Source: Acidobacteriota bacterium (GTDB lineage Bacteria; Acidobacteriota; Blastocatellia; RBC074). Taken from it: DNA of 64,000 bases. The DNA is taken from positions 111,756-175,755 of the forward strand of contig JAFDVL010000029.1 in the NCBI GenBank assembly GCA_018268995.1, written 5' to 3'. Below are positions 8,906-18,792 of the stretch, in pieces (positions within the stretch are counted from its first letter, which is position 1; each line of letters starts with the position of its first letter). A program made the position numbers and the translations under genes. The notes under the pieces are model-generated. The model had not been told where the DNA came from and ran no database searches. It saw nothing but the letters and a program-made list of their open reading frames with translations.

Positions 8906-10594
8906 ATGACTACCCAGAAAATTTACGATGCGGTCATTGTTGGTTCCGGTGCGGCAGGCGGAATGGCCGCGTATGTGCTGACTAAAGCCGGGATGGATGT
9001 ACTTGTGCTTGAAGCCGGGCCGAAGCTGGATTTATACAAAGACTTCAAAACACATGCCTGGCCATACGAAGAACAATATCGGGGCCGAGTCTCGCCGCGC
9101 GATGCGCACAATTACAAGTACGGTTTTGCTGATGGCTACACGAGCCACATCTACGCGCGTCTGGATGAAAACCCATACACGACGCCGAACGGCAAGCCGT
9201 TTGACTGGGTGCGCGCACGTGCTGTAGGTGGGCGTACGCTGGTGTGGGGACGCGTTGCGCTCCGTCTGAGCGAGTTCGATTTTAAGGCTGCGAGCCATGA
9301 TGGCTACGGCGATGACTGGCCGATTTCGTATGCGGATTTACGGCCTTATTATGATGAAGTTGATCGCTTGATTGGCGTGATGGGAACGAATGAAGGCTTG
9401 CCGCAATTACCGGATGGTATTTTTCAAAAGCCACAACCGATGCTGTGCGGCGAAAAGATTTTGCAGCGCGGCGTCGAGAAAACAGGGCGGCGATTAATTC
9501 CAACGCGGGCTGGCGTCATCAGCGAAAAGCTCAAGCACAACAAATACCGCTCGGCCTGTCATTATTGCGGCACGTGTGGACGTGGCTGCGATGTAGGGGC
9601 GATGTTCAACTCTCCGACTGGCTTGCTTGCGCCTGCGAATGACACAGGAAAATTGACACTCCGTGCGGATGCTGTTGTGCGCGAAGTCCTGCTTGATCCA
9701 AAGACTGGCAAAGTCAAAGGCGTGTCATTTGTAGATCGCACATCCAAGAAAGATTACGAAGCTTTGGGCAAGGTCGTGATTCTTGGCGCTTCTACGCTTG
9801 AATCCACACGCATTTTGCTGAATTCAAAATCGCGCATTTATCCAACCGGGTTGGCAAATTCCAGTGGAGTGCTGGGGCAGTATTTGCACGATCATACGTG
9901 GGGTGTGGGCTTTACCGGATTAGCGAAAAATCTGAAGGGACGCGAAATCATCAATGAAGACGGGCGTCCGCAAGGCACTTACATCCCCGCCTTCCGCAAT
10001 TTGGATCAAGCCTCAAGACAACAAAAATACATTCGCCGCTTTGGCTATCAGGCTGGCAGTGGCGCTGGAATTTTTCCCGGACACGCGAAAACTACGCCGG
10101 GATTTGGCACAGACTTCAAAACCGAAGTGCGTGCCTTACATCCGGCGTTTGTGCGGATGAGCGCTTTTGGCGAAGTGCTCGCGCGCAAGGAAAATCACGT
10201 CAGTATTGATCCGAAGGTGAAAGATGCGTGGGGAATTCCGACGCTGAAAATTGACATTGCCTATGGCGACAACGAACGGGAACTGACGAAAGATGCGATT
10301 GAATGTGCTCACGAAATGTTTGAAGCCGCAGGCATCGAACTGATTTCTGAAAACCGCGAAATGTATCTGCCCGGCCACAGCATTCACGAAGTTGGCACCG
10401 CACGCATGGGCAATGATCCCAGGACTTCTGTCCTGAATAAGTTCAATCAAGCGCACGACATCAAAAATTTGTTTGTTGTGGACGGAAGCTGTTTTGTTTC
10501 CAGTGGCTGTGTAAATCCAACGCTGACGATTCTGGCCCTGGCTATGCGCGCGAGCGAATATTTAATTGAGCAGTACAAACGCGGCGACGTGTAA
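8906..10594 (+). CDS. GMC family FAD oxidoreductase with a four-cysteine motif
   Basis: 562 residues. The FAD-binding GSGAAGG motif is at 13-19 and the C-terminal GMC signature (HEVGTARMG, then SGCVNPTLTILALAMR) is intact. A GAGG site precedes the ATG. Cys 218, 221, 224 and 228 (CHYCGTCGRGC) give C-x2-C-x2-C-x3-C, close to where bacterial FAD-glucose dehydrogenases carry an Fe-S cluster. The enzyme probably oxidises a sugar or other alcohol and passes electrons on. Enzymes of this subgroup work with a small Tat-exported subunit; a homologue of that subunit lies at 35330-35920 rather than next door. There is no signal peptide of its own, consistent with co-export. Confidence 0.92.
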   Translation: MTTQKIYDAVIVGSGAAGGMAAYVLTKAGMDVLVLEAGPKLDLYKDFKTHAWPYEEQYRGRVSPRDAHNYKYGFADGYTSHIYARLDENPYTTPNGKPFDWVRARAVGGRTLVWGRVALRLSEFDFKAASHDGYGDDWPISYADLRPYYDEVDRLIGVMGTNEGLPQLPDGIFQKPQPMLCGEKILQRGVEKTGRRLIPTRAGVISEKLKHNKYRSACHYCGTCGRGCDVGAMFNSPTGLLAPANDTGKLTLRADAVVREVLLDPKTGKVKGVSFVDRTSKKDYEALGKVVILGASTLESTRILLNSKSRIYPTGLANSSGVLGQYLHDHTWGVGFTGLAKNLKGREIINEDGRPQGTYIPAFRNLDQASRQQKYIRRFGYQAGSGAGIFPGHAKTTPGFGTDFKTEVRALHPAFVRMSAFGEVLARKENHVSIDPKVKDAWGIPTLKIDIAYGDNERELTKDAIECAHEMFEAAGIELISENREMYLPGHSIHEVGTARMGNDPRTSVLNKFNQAHDIKNLFVVDGSCFVSSGCVNPTLTILALAMRASEYLIEQYKRGDV

Positions 10595-10871
10595 GGGCAG
10601 CGTATTTCCCCTTTTCCCAAAATCCACGCCAAGAAAAGCTTTTGGGCAAATTCTCTGACGGCGTAACCTGTTCTTCACAGGGAATTTGCTCCGAACCTGA
10701 TTTGCTTACCTGATTTTTAACTTGTATCCAAGGCGCGAGACTGGTCTAATAGCGCCTTACTTTCGCGCCCCTCCTGTTGGTCCCAGCGGCTCCAACTCTA
10801 TCAGCTCTAAAACCCTTCCTAAATCCGAAGCGAAGTTAGCGGCCCTTACGCTTCCAAACTTGTGAGGCATT

Positions 10872-13800
10872 ATGAAACCATTCCAGAAATTTCCAGTTTT
10901 CCTCAACCTCTGCTTATTTCTTCTCTTAACCGCAACAAATATTTTTGCACAAGCTACGGGCGGACGTGCCAGCGGCACCGTGACGGATACGACAAATGCA
11001 GCGATCCCGAACGCTACCGTTACGCTGGTGAATGACGCCACGGGGCAAACGTTGACCGCTCAAACAACATCTGCTGGTGCTTTCAATTTTCCGAATTTGC
11101 CGGTAGGCAGTTATATGATGAAAATCACAGCGGATGGCTTTAAGGCATCCAAAAGCGAAGTGCTGGTGGTGCTGAATCAGGAATCCGCCATCAGTGTTTC
11201 TCTGCAACCTGGCAATGTGACCGATCAGGTTGACATCACTGCTGCAAGCGATCCGCAAATTCAAACGGATAATTCTCAATTGGCCAACACCTACAATTCC
11301 CGCCAATCGCTTGAATTACCAATTTTCAATAATCCCTACAGCTTATCTTTGCTGTCACCCAATGTGGTTGGCACCGCGACAGGTGTCGTCGGAGCTGGCG
11401 GCACCATCGGTGGCATGCGTCCGCGTGGCAACAGCTTCAATATTGATGGTGTCAACAATGACGACCCAAGTGTGACCGGGCCATCCACCAAATTGATTCT
11501 GGATGCGATTCAGGAATTCACGGTGCTGGCCAACAATTTCAATGCTGAATTTGGTTCTACGGCAGGTGGTCAGTTCAATACGATCACGATGTCTGGCACC
11601 AACACACCGCACGGCTCGCTGTTCAGCTATATGCAGAACGAAGGATTGAATGCGCGCAACAGTGCGGCGACACGCCCGTACTTCCGCAATCATCGCTTTG
11701 GCGGGACGCTGGGCTTTCCTGTCATCAAAGACAAATTGTTTTTCTTCGGGGCCTATCAATATGATCGTGTGAAGCAAAGCGCGGTGACTTCGACCTATCT
11801 GGCCCCAACGCAGGCGGGCTTGCAACAAATTTCGACCCTGAGTGGCGTGAGTCCTTATGTAATGAATGCGCTCCAGGAAAATTTAGCCTTAGCTCCGGTT
11901 GCCAGCACTACCCGCACTGTGCTCGGAACGGCAGGAATTCCTTTTGGCAATGTTTCGTTGAGCGTTCCTTCAGGTTCGCGTGAGCATTTGATGCAAACCA
12001 ACATTGACCATCTGCCGAATGACAAAAATCAATTCCGTTATCGCTTCAGCTTTGAGCGTCGTCGCGCCGAACAGCCGGGTGGTGGCAATGCCAAATTCAA
12101 TAATTTGCAGGCGTATGACAGCCGCCTGTTTTCTGCCACCTGGGTACGTGTTTTCAGCCCAACGGTGGTAAATGATGCGCGTATTGCCTATCGCCGCATC
12201 GGAGAAAATTACCCAATCAAAAACACGGGCGTCAGCAACGTTCCCAATTTGATCGTGACGGATTTGAATTTGAATTTCGGGCCAAATCCTGTGTTGCCGC
12301 AGGGCGCACCTGCCAACAGCAGTTATCAGCTGGCTGATGCACTGAGCTGGATGAAAGGCAAGCACACGTTCAAGTTTGGCGCGGATCTGAAGCGTCAGAT
12401 TTACACGCAGCGGTTCTTGCAATTTGCGCGTGGATATTACGACTACACGAGCTTCGATCAACTGTTGCTCGATCAATCACCGAACAGTAATTCATCCTTC
12501 CGCAGCACGGGCAGTGATGGCTTTACGGGCAATCAATTCAAGTATGGATTCTTTGGCCAGGACGATTGGAAAGTGACGCCAAATCTGACCTTCAACCTGG
12601 GAGTGCGTTACGAATATTCGACCTTACCACGTGATTTGGCGGTGCAGGAATTGAACGCGATTGCCAGTGTGCCGGGCGTGATTGAATTCAGAAAGCCGCG
12701 CACAGACAAAAACAATTGGGCACCGCGCGTCGGTTTTGCCTATTCACCGGAATTCAATAGCCGCGTTGGCAAATGGTTGACGGGCGGACGTGGACAAAGT
12801 GCGATTCGTGCGAATTTCGGCATGAGCTATTACGAGAATTTTTATAACCTCGTGTTGACTTCACTGCCGCCGCAATTCCAACAAACCTTGACGCCAGCAT
12901 TGGCAAATTCTGTTTTCGGTCTTGATCCGCTGCGTCCATTTTTGCAAAGCGGTGGCATTCCGAATCAACTGATGCCATTGACGGATGCGGCTTCAGCGCG
13001 TTCATTGACGAATGCTTTTATTCCTGATCAGGTTTCGCCGCTGGCTATGTCCTGGTCGCTTTCCTATCAACGCGAACTCGCGCCAAAGATGGTGATGGAA
13101 ATTCGTTATTTGGGGACGCGCGGTCGGAGCCTGCCCGTGCAAACACGCCTGAATGCGCCTGCTGTTGTGAATAGTGCAATGGTGATTCCAACGTTCCTCA
13201 CGACCCCGGATGTCAGCCAGCTTGCGGGCTTGCCGACCTTGGGCGATGTACGTGCAACGCCTGGCGTCAATGCGCGTCCGTTGGCGGCGAATGGGTTCTC
13301 CACAAATCTGACTTCCTATCAATTCGCGGGGTCTTCGCAATACGATGCCGCATCCATCAGCGTGACACGCCAGTTCACGCAAGGGCTGGCTTTCAACTGG
13401 GCCTACACCTGGAGCACAACGATTGATGATTCGACCGTCGAATTGAACAGCAGCGCGATCAATCCACGTCGCCCGCAGGATTTCTTCAACCTGCGTGCAG
13501 ATCGTGCCCGCTCGGCGTTAGATATTCCGCATCGCCTGGCGATGTCGTTCAATTACGACCTGGCCTACTTTGAAGCGGCGGATAACAAAGTAGTACGGCA
13601 GGCGTTTGGCGGCTGGCAATTGCACGGTATTTTCCAGGCACAATCCGGTCAGCCAATCACGGTGTTGTCCAACGTAGACACGAATTTCAATCGTGATTCC
13701 GCCGGAGACCGTACGATTTTCAATCCGGCAGGGTTGTCAGGTTCTTCAATCGGGGTCACTCCGATCAATGCCCTGGGACAAGCTGTGGCAATGGGCAACA

Positions 13801-14138
13801 ACGCTACGGTGGCGTATGTCGCAAACAATCCGAATGCGCAATACATCGTGGCTGGATTGGGCGCGCGTGCAACGGCGGGGCGCAACACGCTTCGCACCAA
13901 TGGTTACAATCGCACCGATTTGAATCTGACCAAGCTCTTCCGCTTTGGCGAGCGCGGACAGCATTTCCGTATCGGCGCAGAATTCTTTGATGTGTTCAAT
14001 CAGCAACCGCGCACCGTGGCGGGGATTGGGGCATTGACAACCGCATTTGCTACGGCGGGCAACACGTTCTTCAATAATTACAATTTTGGGACGTATACAG
14101 GCCGCCAGATTCAATTGCGCGCCAAGCTTGTGTTCTAA
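10872..14138 (+). CDS. Oar-type TonB-dependent outer-membrane receptor 1
   Basis: 1088 residues. A signal peptide (about 1-27, ending NIFAQA) leads into a carboxypeptidase-regulatory-like beta-sandwich (GRASGTVTDTTNAAIPNATV, about 30-115). A TonB plug follows, containing GGMRPRGNSFNIDGVNNDD, then a large beta-barrel ending in an aromatic C-terminal strand (IQLRAKLVF), the recognition signal for BamA. Oar-like proteins of Acidobacteriota are presumed to import polymers or oligomers using TonB energy; the ligand is unknown. It has its own 277-base upstream gap and a strong downstream terminator, so it is likely a single-gene unit. A paralogue lies at 22924-26316. Confidence 0.93.
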   Translation: MKPFQKFPVFLNLCLFLLLTATNIFAQATGGRASGTVTDTTNAAIPNATVTLVNDATGQTLTAQTTSAGAFNFPNLPVGSYMMKITADGFKASKSEVLVVLNQESAISVSLQPGNVTDQVDITAASDPQIQTDNSQLANTYNSRQSLELPIFNNPYSLSLLSPNVVGTATGVVGAGGTIGGMRPRGNSFNIDGVNNDDPSVTGPSTKLILDAIQEFTVLANNFNAEFGSTAGGQFNTITMSGTNTPHGSLFSYMQNEGLNARNSAATRPYFRNHRFGGTLGFPVIKDKLFFFGAYQYDRVKQSAVTSTYLAPTQAGLQQISTLSGVSPYVMNALQENLALAPVASTTRTVLGTAGIPFGNVSLSVPSGSREHLMQTNIDHLPNDKNQFRYRFSFERRRAEQPGGGNAKFNNLQAYDSRLFSATWVRVFSPTVVNDARIAYRRIGENYPIKNTGVSNVPNLIVTDLNLNFGPNPVLPQGAPANSSYQLADALSWMKGKHTFKFGADLKRQIYTQRFLQFARGYYDYTSFDQLLLDQSPNSNSSFRSTGSDGFTGNQFKYGFFGQDDWKVTPNLTFNLGVRYEYSTLPRDLAVQELNAIASVPGVIEFRKPRTDKNNWAPRVGFAYSPEFNSRVGKWLTGGRGQSAIRANFGMSYYENFYNLVLTSLPPQFQQTLTPALANSVFGLDPLRPFLQSGGIPNQLMPLTDAASARSLTNAFIPDQVSPLAMSWSLSYQRELAPKMVMEIRYLGTRGRSLPVQTRLNAPAVVNSAMVIPTFLTTPDVSQLAGLPTLGDVRATPGVNARPLAANGFSTNLTSYQFAGSSQYDAASISVTRQFTQGLAFNWAYTWSTTIDDSTVELNSSAINPRRPQDFFNLRADRARSALDIPHRLAMSFNYDLAYFEAADNKVVRQAFGGWQLHGIFQAQSGQPITVLSNVDTNFNRDSAGDRTIFNPAGLSGSSIGVTPINALGQAVAMGNNATVAYVANNPNAQYIVAGLGARATAGRNTLRTNGYNRTDLNLTKLFRFGERGQHFRIGAEFFDVFNQQPRTVAGIGALTTAFATAGNTFFNNYNFGTYTGRQIQLRAKLVF

Positions 14139-14218
14139 ATCTTAACCACGATTGGCAGGGAGCCTGCAATCCAGCATAAGACGCTCCTTGCCAGTCGCGG
14201 TACTGATTGTGATCTTCC

Positions 14219-14253
14219 AGAGCCAGTGTCCTCAGCACTGGCTCTAATTTTTT
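14219..14253 (+). terminator. Rho-independent terminator of TonB receptor 1
   Basis: Perfect 10-bp stem (AGAGCCAGTG / CACTGGCTCT) with a 7-base loop, followed by AATTTTTT. A second hairpin (GGCAGGGAGC against GCTCCTTGCC, one mismatch) lies between the stop codon and this terminator. Confidence 0.88.
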
Positions 14254-14399
14254 CCCGCCGAAAAACAAATCCTCCCAGAGCGTGATACAATCCCGCGCAG
14301 TTTTTAAGCGTATGAAGGACAACCTTTCGCCCGGTTTTTTTCTGCAATCACCAAAACCAGGCTCAAGACGGAACTTCACGCTGATTGCAGAGGAGTCCT

Positions 14400-15995
14400 A
14401 TGCTGATTCGAGTTCTCATTGCTTGCTTGAGCATCTTCACCCTGATCGCCCCTTCTCTGGCTCAAACGGCGGATCGTTCTGCCGAAGAGAAATCCTTACG
14501 TGCAGCCTTACAAATTCTTGATCCACAGAAAAAAATCGCCGCGTTGGAAGCCTACATGAAGAAGTATCCGCAAGGGATGTTTCGCGTGCTGGCCAATCGC
14601 GGAATTTTAGAAACCCTGTTGGAATACACGCCGGGAGAAAAAGACCAAATCCTCGCACAATCGAATCGGTTGGTTAGTCTGGCGGGCGAAGGTACGCGCG
14701 GAAGTTGGAGCAGTACTGTAGCCGGAATGTTGCTGGAAAAAGACGTTTTGCTGGAAGAAGCAGAGCGCTTTGCGCAGGCCAGCGTTGCCGAACTGGGGAA
14801 CCGCAAAAATCTAGGACAACAGCAACAAATCGCTTCGGGACCAGGCCGTGTGTTTCTGGCTTCCAACGTGCCGCGCGTCGCCACGTTGGGCCGAATTTAT
14901 CTCAAACGCGGCAAAGTGAAAGAGGCCGAATCGCTTTTGAAAGAAGCGTACGGCGCGGACGCCACTTCACCCAGCGCATTGCTGGGGATGGGCGAATTGG
15001 CGACCTTGAAAGGCGATCACAAAGCTGCACTGAATTATTTCGCTGAGGCTTATTTGTCAGGCCGAGGCCGCGAAGCCGCTCGCAAACGAGTTGACGAAGC
15101 GTACCAGAAACTTTATCCCGGAAAATCCGGCGAACTGGAAGCCTGGCTGGATGCGAAATATCGCAAAGACGATGCGAATCCAATTAAGGCCGAGGCATAC
15201 AAATCCACGCCTGCGCGCACGAATCGTGTGGTGCTAGCCGAGGTTTTTACTGGTTCCAGTTGTGGGCCTTGCGTTGCCACAGACCTGGCGTTTGAAGCGG
15301 CGCTGGCGCGTTACAATTCCAAAGAACTTTCCGTTTTGATGTATCACGTAAACATTCCCGACGTTGATCCGTTGACGAACCCGACCACCGAATCGCGCAA
15401 AGAATTTTACGGCGTCAGAATGGCTCCTTCGCCATTCATCAATGGTGTTTTGGTTGGCGGAATGGGCGGCGGCAGAGCGCGGACAGCAGAAAGCTGGGAA
15501 AAGCTTACTCCGATGATCGAAAAGGGACTGGATACCCTTTCTGAAGCCGCGATCCGCATCAGTGCAATGCGGCAGGGGCCAACCATCAAAGTAAAGGTTG
15601 GCGTAGAAAAGCTGCGCAGTTCCTCCGCCAATTTGCGCTTGCATCTAGCGCTGGTCGAAGACGAAGTGCGTTACATGGCAGTCAATGGGATTCGTTTTCA
15701 TCCAATGGTGGTGCGGGCAATGGCGGGCGAAAAGGCCGCAGGCTGGGCGATCAATGCCGCCGAAACTCCATCATTCGATCACACTTTTGAACTTCAGAAA
15801 ATTGAACCTGCGATCAAAGCATACCTGGATGATTACGAACTCAATGGGCGCAGCTTGCCCACGAAATTTGACGAAAAGAAATATCAGATAGACGCAAACA
15901 AATTGTCGCTTGTCGCCTTTGTGCAAGACAATCAGACCAAACAAATTCTTCAGGCGGTGTATTTGAAATTGCCTGCCGCAGAAAAAACACAGTGA
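14400..15995 (+). CDS. Exported TPR protein with thioredoxin-like domain
   Basis: 531 residues from the ATG at 14400, which has GAGG upstream; an earlier in-frame ATG at 14385 would spoil the signal peptide (MLIRVLIACLSIFTLIAPSLAQ). Residues about 30-270 are helical and TPR-like (repeating LGRIYLKRGKVKEAESLLKEA type). At about 280 a thioredoxin-fold segment begins (VVLAEVFTGSSCGPCVATD) with a CGPC redox pair. The C-terminal 130 residues are beta-rich. It likely acts in the periplasm in thiol-disulfide chemistry. The next gene, also a thioredoxin-like protein, starts at the end of this one, so they form an operon. Confidence 0.82.
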   Translation: MLIRVLIACLSIFTLIAPSLAQTADRSAEEKSLRAALQILDPQKKIAALEAYMKKYPQGMFRVLANRGILETLLEYTPGEKDQILAQSNRLVSLAGEGTRGSWSSTVAGMLLEKDVLLEEAERFAQASVAELGNRKNLGQQQQIASGPGRVFLASNVPRVATLGRIYLKRGKVKEAESLLKEAYGADATSPSALLGMGELATLKGDHKAALNYFAEAYLSGRGREAARKRVDEAYQKLYPGKSGELEAWLDAKYRKDDANPIKAEAYKSTPARTNRVVLAEVFTGSSCGPCVATDLAFEAALARYNSKELSVLMYHVNIPDVDPLTNPTTESRKEFYGVRMAPSPFINGVLVGGMGGGRARTAESWEKLTPMIEKGLDTLSEAAIRISAMRQGPTIKVKVGVEKLRSSSANLRLHLALVEDEVRYMAVNGIRFHPMVVRAMAGEKAAGWAINAAETPSFDHTFELQKIEPAIKAYLDDYELNGRSLPTKFDEKKYQIDANKLSLVAFVQDNQTKQILQAVYLKLPAAEKTQ

Positions 15996-16000
15996 TTCCT

Positions 16001-16555
16001 ATGCTCTCTTCAACGCCATCCGCAAAAACTTTTGTCATCGGGGTGCTGGCGATTTGCCTGAGCCTTTCCGCTTTTTCTCAAACCACGCAAGGCCCGGCCA
16101 ATGGCACTGAGAAGAAATTATTGGGTGCGCCTGTGCCGGATGTTTCGGTGCAGGATTTGGATGCCAAGCCGCTGAAGCTCTCGCAATTCAAAGGCAAAGC
16201 AACGGTCATCACGTTCTGGGCCACATGGTGCAGCCCGTGCATTAAAGAAATGCCTACGTTCAGTAAACTGGTCGAAGATTCACAGGGCAAATTGCAGGTG
16301 CTGGCTGTGGCGATGCTGGATACTCGCGAGGACGCAACGAGTTTCGCTAAGAAAAATCCTGCGCACAAATTTACCTGGCTGCTCGACCCTGAAGGCGAAA
16401 AGGAAGACTCCGCGATTGCACAAGCCTTTGGCATCGCTGGCTTGCCGACAAATGTTTTCATTGATGCAGAAGGCAACGTCATTGATTACTGGCGAGGGCT
16501 GGAAAGCAGCGAAGCCTTAGTGAAGAAAATTCAGGGGCTGATGACGAAGAAATGA
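16001..16555 (+). CDS. TlpA/ResA-like periplasmic thioredoxin
   Basis: 184 residues from the ATG at 16001; a GTG at 15992 that overlaps the previous stop (GTGA) would add three residues and is a real alternative. A signal peptide (MLSSTPSAKTFVIGVLAICL, cleaved near AFSQT) is followed by an AhpC/TlpA-type thioredoxin domain with the active site FWATWCSPCIKEMP near residue 72 and the cis-Pro motif GIAGLPTNVFID. The family reduces disulfides in the periplasm, for example during cytochrome maturation. Pairing with the upstream CGPC protein suggests a shared redox pathway. Confidence 0.9.
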   Translation: MLSSTPSAKTFVIGVLAICLSLSAFSQTTQGPANGTEKKLLGAPVPDVSVQDLDAKPLKLSQFKGKATVITFWATWCSPCIKEMPTFSKLVEDSQGKLQVLAVAMLDTREDATSFAKKNPAHKFTWLLDPEGEKEDSAIAQAFGIAGLPTNVFIDAEGNVIDYWRGLESSEALVKKIQGLMTKK

Positions 16556-16643
16556 TGAAGGGATAGAGGGAAGGAGCGAAACAAGGGCGAAGGTTTTTCT
16601 CTCTCTCTCGGCATCTCTCTTTCTTTCCCTCCCGTTCTCACAC
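16556..16643. repeat. Purine/pyrimidine palindromic gap
   Basis: A purine run (GGGATAGAGGGAAGGAGCGAA) is followed by a pyrimidine run (TCTCTCTCTCGG, TCTCTTTCTTTCCCTCCCG) and can fold as an imperfect hairpin between two convergent genes. It resembles the element at 5842-5912 in style, not in exact sequence. Confidence 0.45.
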
Positions 16644-17612
16644 TCAGGCCGATAGTCTTTCCATTCCCGGAAAGGGGCTGACAACCTGTCCCAACTTTTT
16701 CAATTTGACCTGCCGTTCAATCAACTCCGCTACCTCGCCGATGGTATGCGGTGCTTCGGGGATCATCCCAACGAAAATCGGCCATACGTGTGGTTGTCGG
16801 TCAGCAATATGCAATCTGGCCTGAACCCCGCAACGTTCTGCTTTTTCGATTAACCCAATCGCATCATCAAACAACACTTCTGTATTGCTGACGAAAGCAT
16901 GCAGCGGTGGTAATCCTGTCAAATCGGCATACATCGGGGAGGCCAGGGGATGCGTCGTCGGCGCTCCATTCAGGTAGATTTCTGCTGTTGGTTTGAACGT
17001 TTCACCATAAAACATCGGATCGCGGCGATCATTGGTCACATACGACGGGCCAGTGGAGGCAAGGTCTGTCCAGGGCGAAAAACAAAAGGCGAGGGCGGGC
17101 AATGGCGTGCTTTCTTCATCCCGTAGAGCCACCAGCGTTGCCACCGTTAATCCGCCTCCGGCGGAATCTCCGCCAATGACCATTTTGCCCGGATCAACAC
17201 CTTGCTCCAATAACCAGCGATAGGCATTGGTCGCATCTTCGACCGGTGCTGGAAAACGATGTTCCGGTGCAAGACGATAGTCCAGCGCAAAAACGCGTGC
17301 CTTTGTTTGCCTGGCTAATTCTGCGGTGAAGGGACGATAGACTTCAGGCGAGCAGGCGATGTAGCCGCCACCGTGCAAATAGAAAATGACGTGATTGTCC
17401 GTCTGGCCTTCCCACCAAACCCATTCGCCTTTGATCCCGTTTTCATTGACCGGGTGGATGTTGACGTCTTTCGGTGTAAGCCGCGCTGCCAGCCGCCGAT
17501 CCCCGAAGTGTTTGCGGCCATACGCGACGATTTCGGCTTCGGTTGCTTGAATGCGGGATTTCATGCGGAAGCGGATAAAAAGCTGCAACATTCGGCTTTG
17601 CCAACTAGGCAT
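16644..17612 (-). CDS. Alpha/beta hydrolase, hormone-sensitive-lipase family esterase
   Basis: 322 residues with an AGGAGG ribosome site just upstream of the ATG at 17612. The oxyanion-hole motif HGGGYIA, the nucleophile elbow GDSAGGG and a late His (DRQPHVWPIF) define the HSL-type carboxylesterase family (esterase group IV). The acid residue should lie in the VSNTEVLFDDAIGL region. No signal peptide is present, so a cytoplasmic esterase acting on short-chain esters is expected. It stands alone, convergent with the thioredoxin operon. Confidence 0.92.
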   Translation of the reverse strand: MPSWQSRMLQLFIRFRMKSRIQATEAEIVAYGRKHFGDRRLAARLTPKDVNIHPVNENGIKGEWVWWEGQTDNHVIFYLHGGGYIACSPEVYRPFTAELARQTKARVFALDYRLAPEHRFPAPVEDATNAYRWLLEQGVDPGKMVIGGDSAGGGLTVATLVALRDEESTPLPALAFCFSPWTDLASTGPSYVTNDRRDPMFYGETFKPTAEIYLNGAPTTHPLASPMYADLTGLPPLHAFVSNTEVLFDDAIGLIEKAERCGVQARLHIADRQPHVWPIFVGMIPEAPHTIGEVAELIERQVKLKKLGQVVSPFPGMERLSA

Positions 17613-17993
17613 AAGTAACCTCCTAAAATGGTGAGAACAGCTTACAACAATTAGTTTCTTCCAAGCTAGCAGGATACACCGCAGAGACTGCTGCGCGAGT
17701 CTGCAATTGATGATGATTTTTTTCTGCTCCGCCGAAACTTTTTCGGCATTTTGCGTAATAAAGAATCATAGCGGTCTGATTCAAAAAGAACTCTGAGATC
17801 AATACCTGAGAGAATTTACATTGCTTACATAATGATTACCCTGTCTTTACTCAATGCTCTTCGGCTCCCGCCATAATTTGCCATAACGAGCGTTTTCGTT
17901 ACCGATAGCACAACAACTTTCCCGTTGCCGGGGAACTGATAGATCGTCAAATTTACCTATCGCAAACTTCAGGCCTCTCAGAAGGAGTACAGT
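17613..17993. other. Divergent promoter region without genes
   Basis: About 380 bases between the esterase (minus) and the response regulator (plus). AT-rich around 17750-17850. No clear sigma-70 pair, riboswitch or long repeat recognised. Confidence 0.4.
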
Positions 17994-18770
17994 TTGTTCC
18001 AGAATTCCAAATCACTACAGACAATCCTGTCACCCGGTTCTATGCAGAGTTGGAACCCTCAACAAAGTTATGCCCCCATGCTTGATGAAAAAGAAATATT
18101 GCCCATTCTTATTATCGGTGCTGCGGCTGAAACAGGGAACCTGAGCCGATATTTGCAAGCTGATGGATACCCGGTTGAAGCGATAGAGGAGAGTGAACAC
18201 GGCATCGCACTGGCCTTGTCCGGTCAATATCGGCTCGCCATTTTTGATTTGCCGTTCACGTTTCTGAATGGTTTGGAAGCCTTACGGCGTGTGCGTCGCC
18301 AATCCTTGTTGCCCGTCCTGATTCTATCTGCTGAAGAGAACGATATGGAACGTGTGATGGCCCTGGAACTCGGGGCAGATGATTACCTGACCAAGCCGAT
18401 TCTGCCGCCGGAATTGACAGCGCGAATTCGCACGATTCTGCGTCGCGCCAATACGGGGGTCAGTGTTTTTAGCACGCTCGTGAAAGCCAGAGGGTTGGAA
18501 CTGAATCGAAGCGATTACCGCGTCAAATATCGAAACGAAGAAATTCTGCTGACGACGTTGGAGTTTGAGTTGCTGGAATATCTGGTCAAAAAAACAGGCC
18601 AGATAATTTCACGTGATGAATTGATGCAGCAGGTCTTGGGACGTCAGTTAAGTCCCAATGATCGCAGCGTAGATGTTCACATCAGCAATCTGCGCAAGAA
18701 ACTCTCAGCCACGGGAGCCTGTAAAATCAAGGCGATCCGCGGTGTTGGGTATACCTTCTTACTCACCTGA
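17994..18770 (+). CDS. OmpR-type response regulator with degenerate acidic pocket
   Basis: 258 residues from a TTG at 17994, supported by an AAGGAG site at proper spacing; ATGs at 18042 and 18078 would also keep the domains. A receiver domain (about 36-150) has Asp85 in AIFDLPF, Ser112 and Lys134 (YLTKP), but the acidic pair at the end of strand 1 is replaced by GAAAE (42-46). A winged-helix DNA-binding domain (about 160-255) ends in the typical RGVGYTF. Without the acidic pair Mg2+ binding should be weak, so it may work independently of phosphorylation. No histidine kinase is adjacent; a sigma factor gene follows by 22 bases. Confidence 0.9.
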   Translation: MFQNSKSLQTILSPGSMQSWNPQQSYAPMLDEKEILPILIIGAAAETGNLSRYLQADGYPVEAIEESEHGIALALSGQYRLAIFDLPFTFLNGLEALRRVRRQSLLPVLILSAEENDMERVMALELGADDYLTKPILPPELTARIRTILRRANTGVSVFSTLVKARGLELNRSDYRVKYRNEEILLTTLEFELLEYLVKKTGQIISRDELMQQVLGRQLSPNDRSVDVHISNLRKKLSATGACKIKAIRGVGYTFLLT

Positions 18771-18792
18771 TTCAACCCTCGGAGTGATTTTT

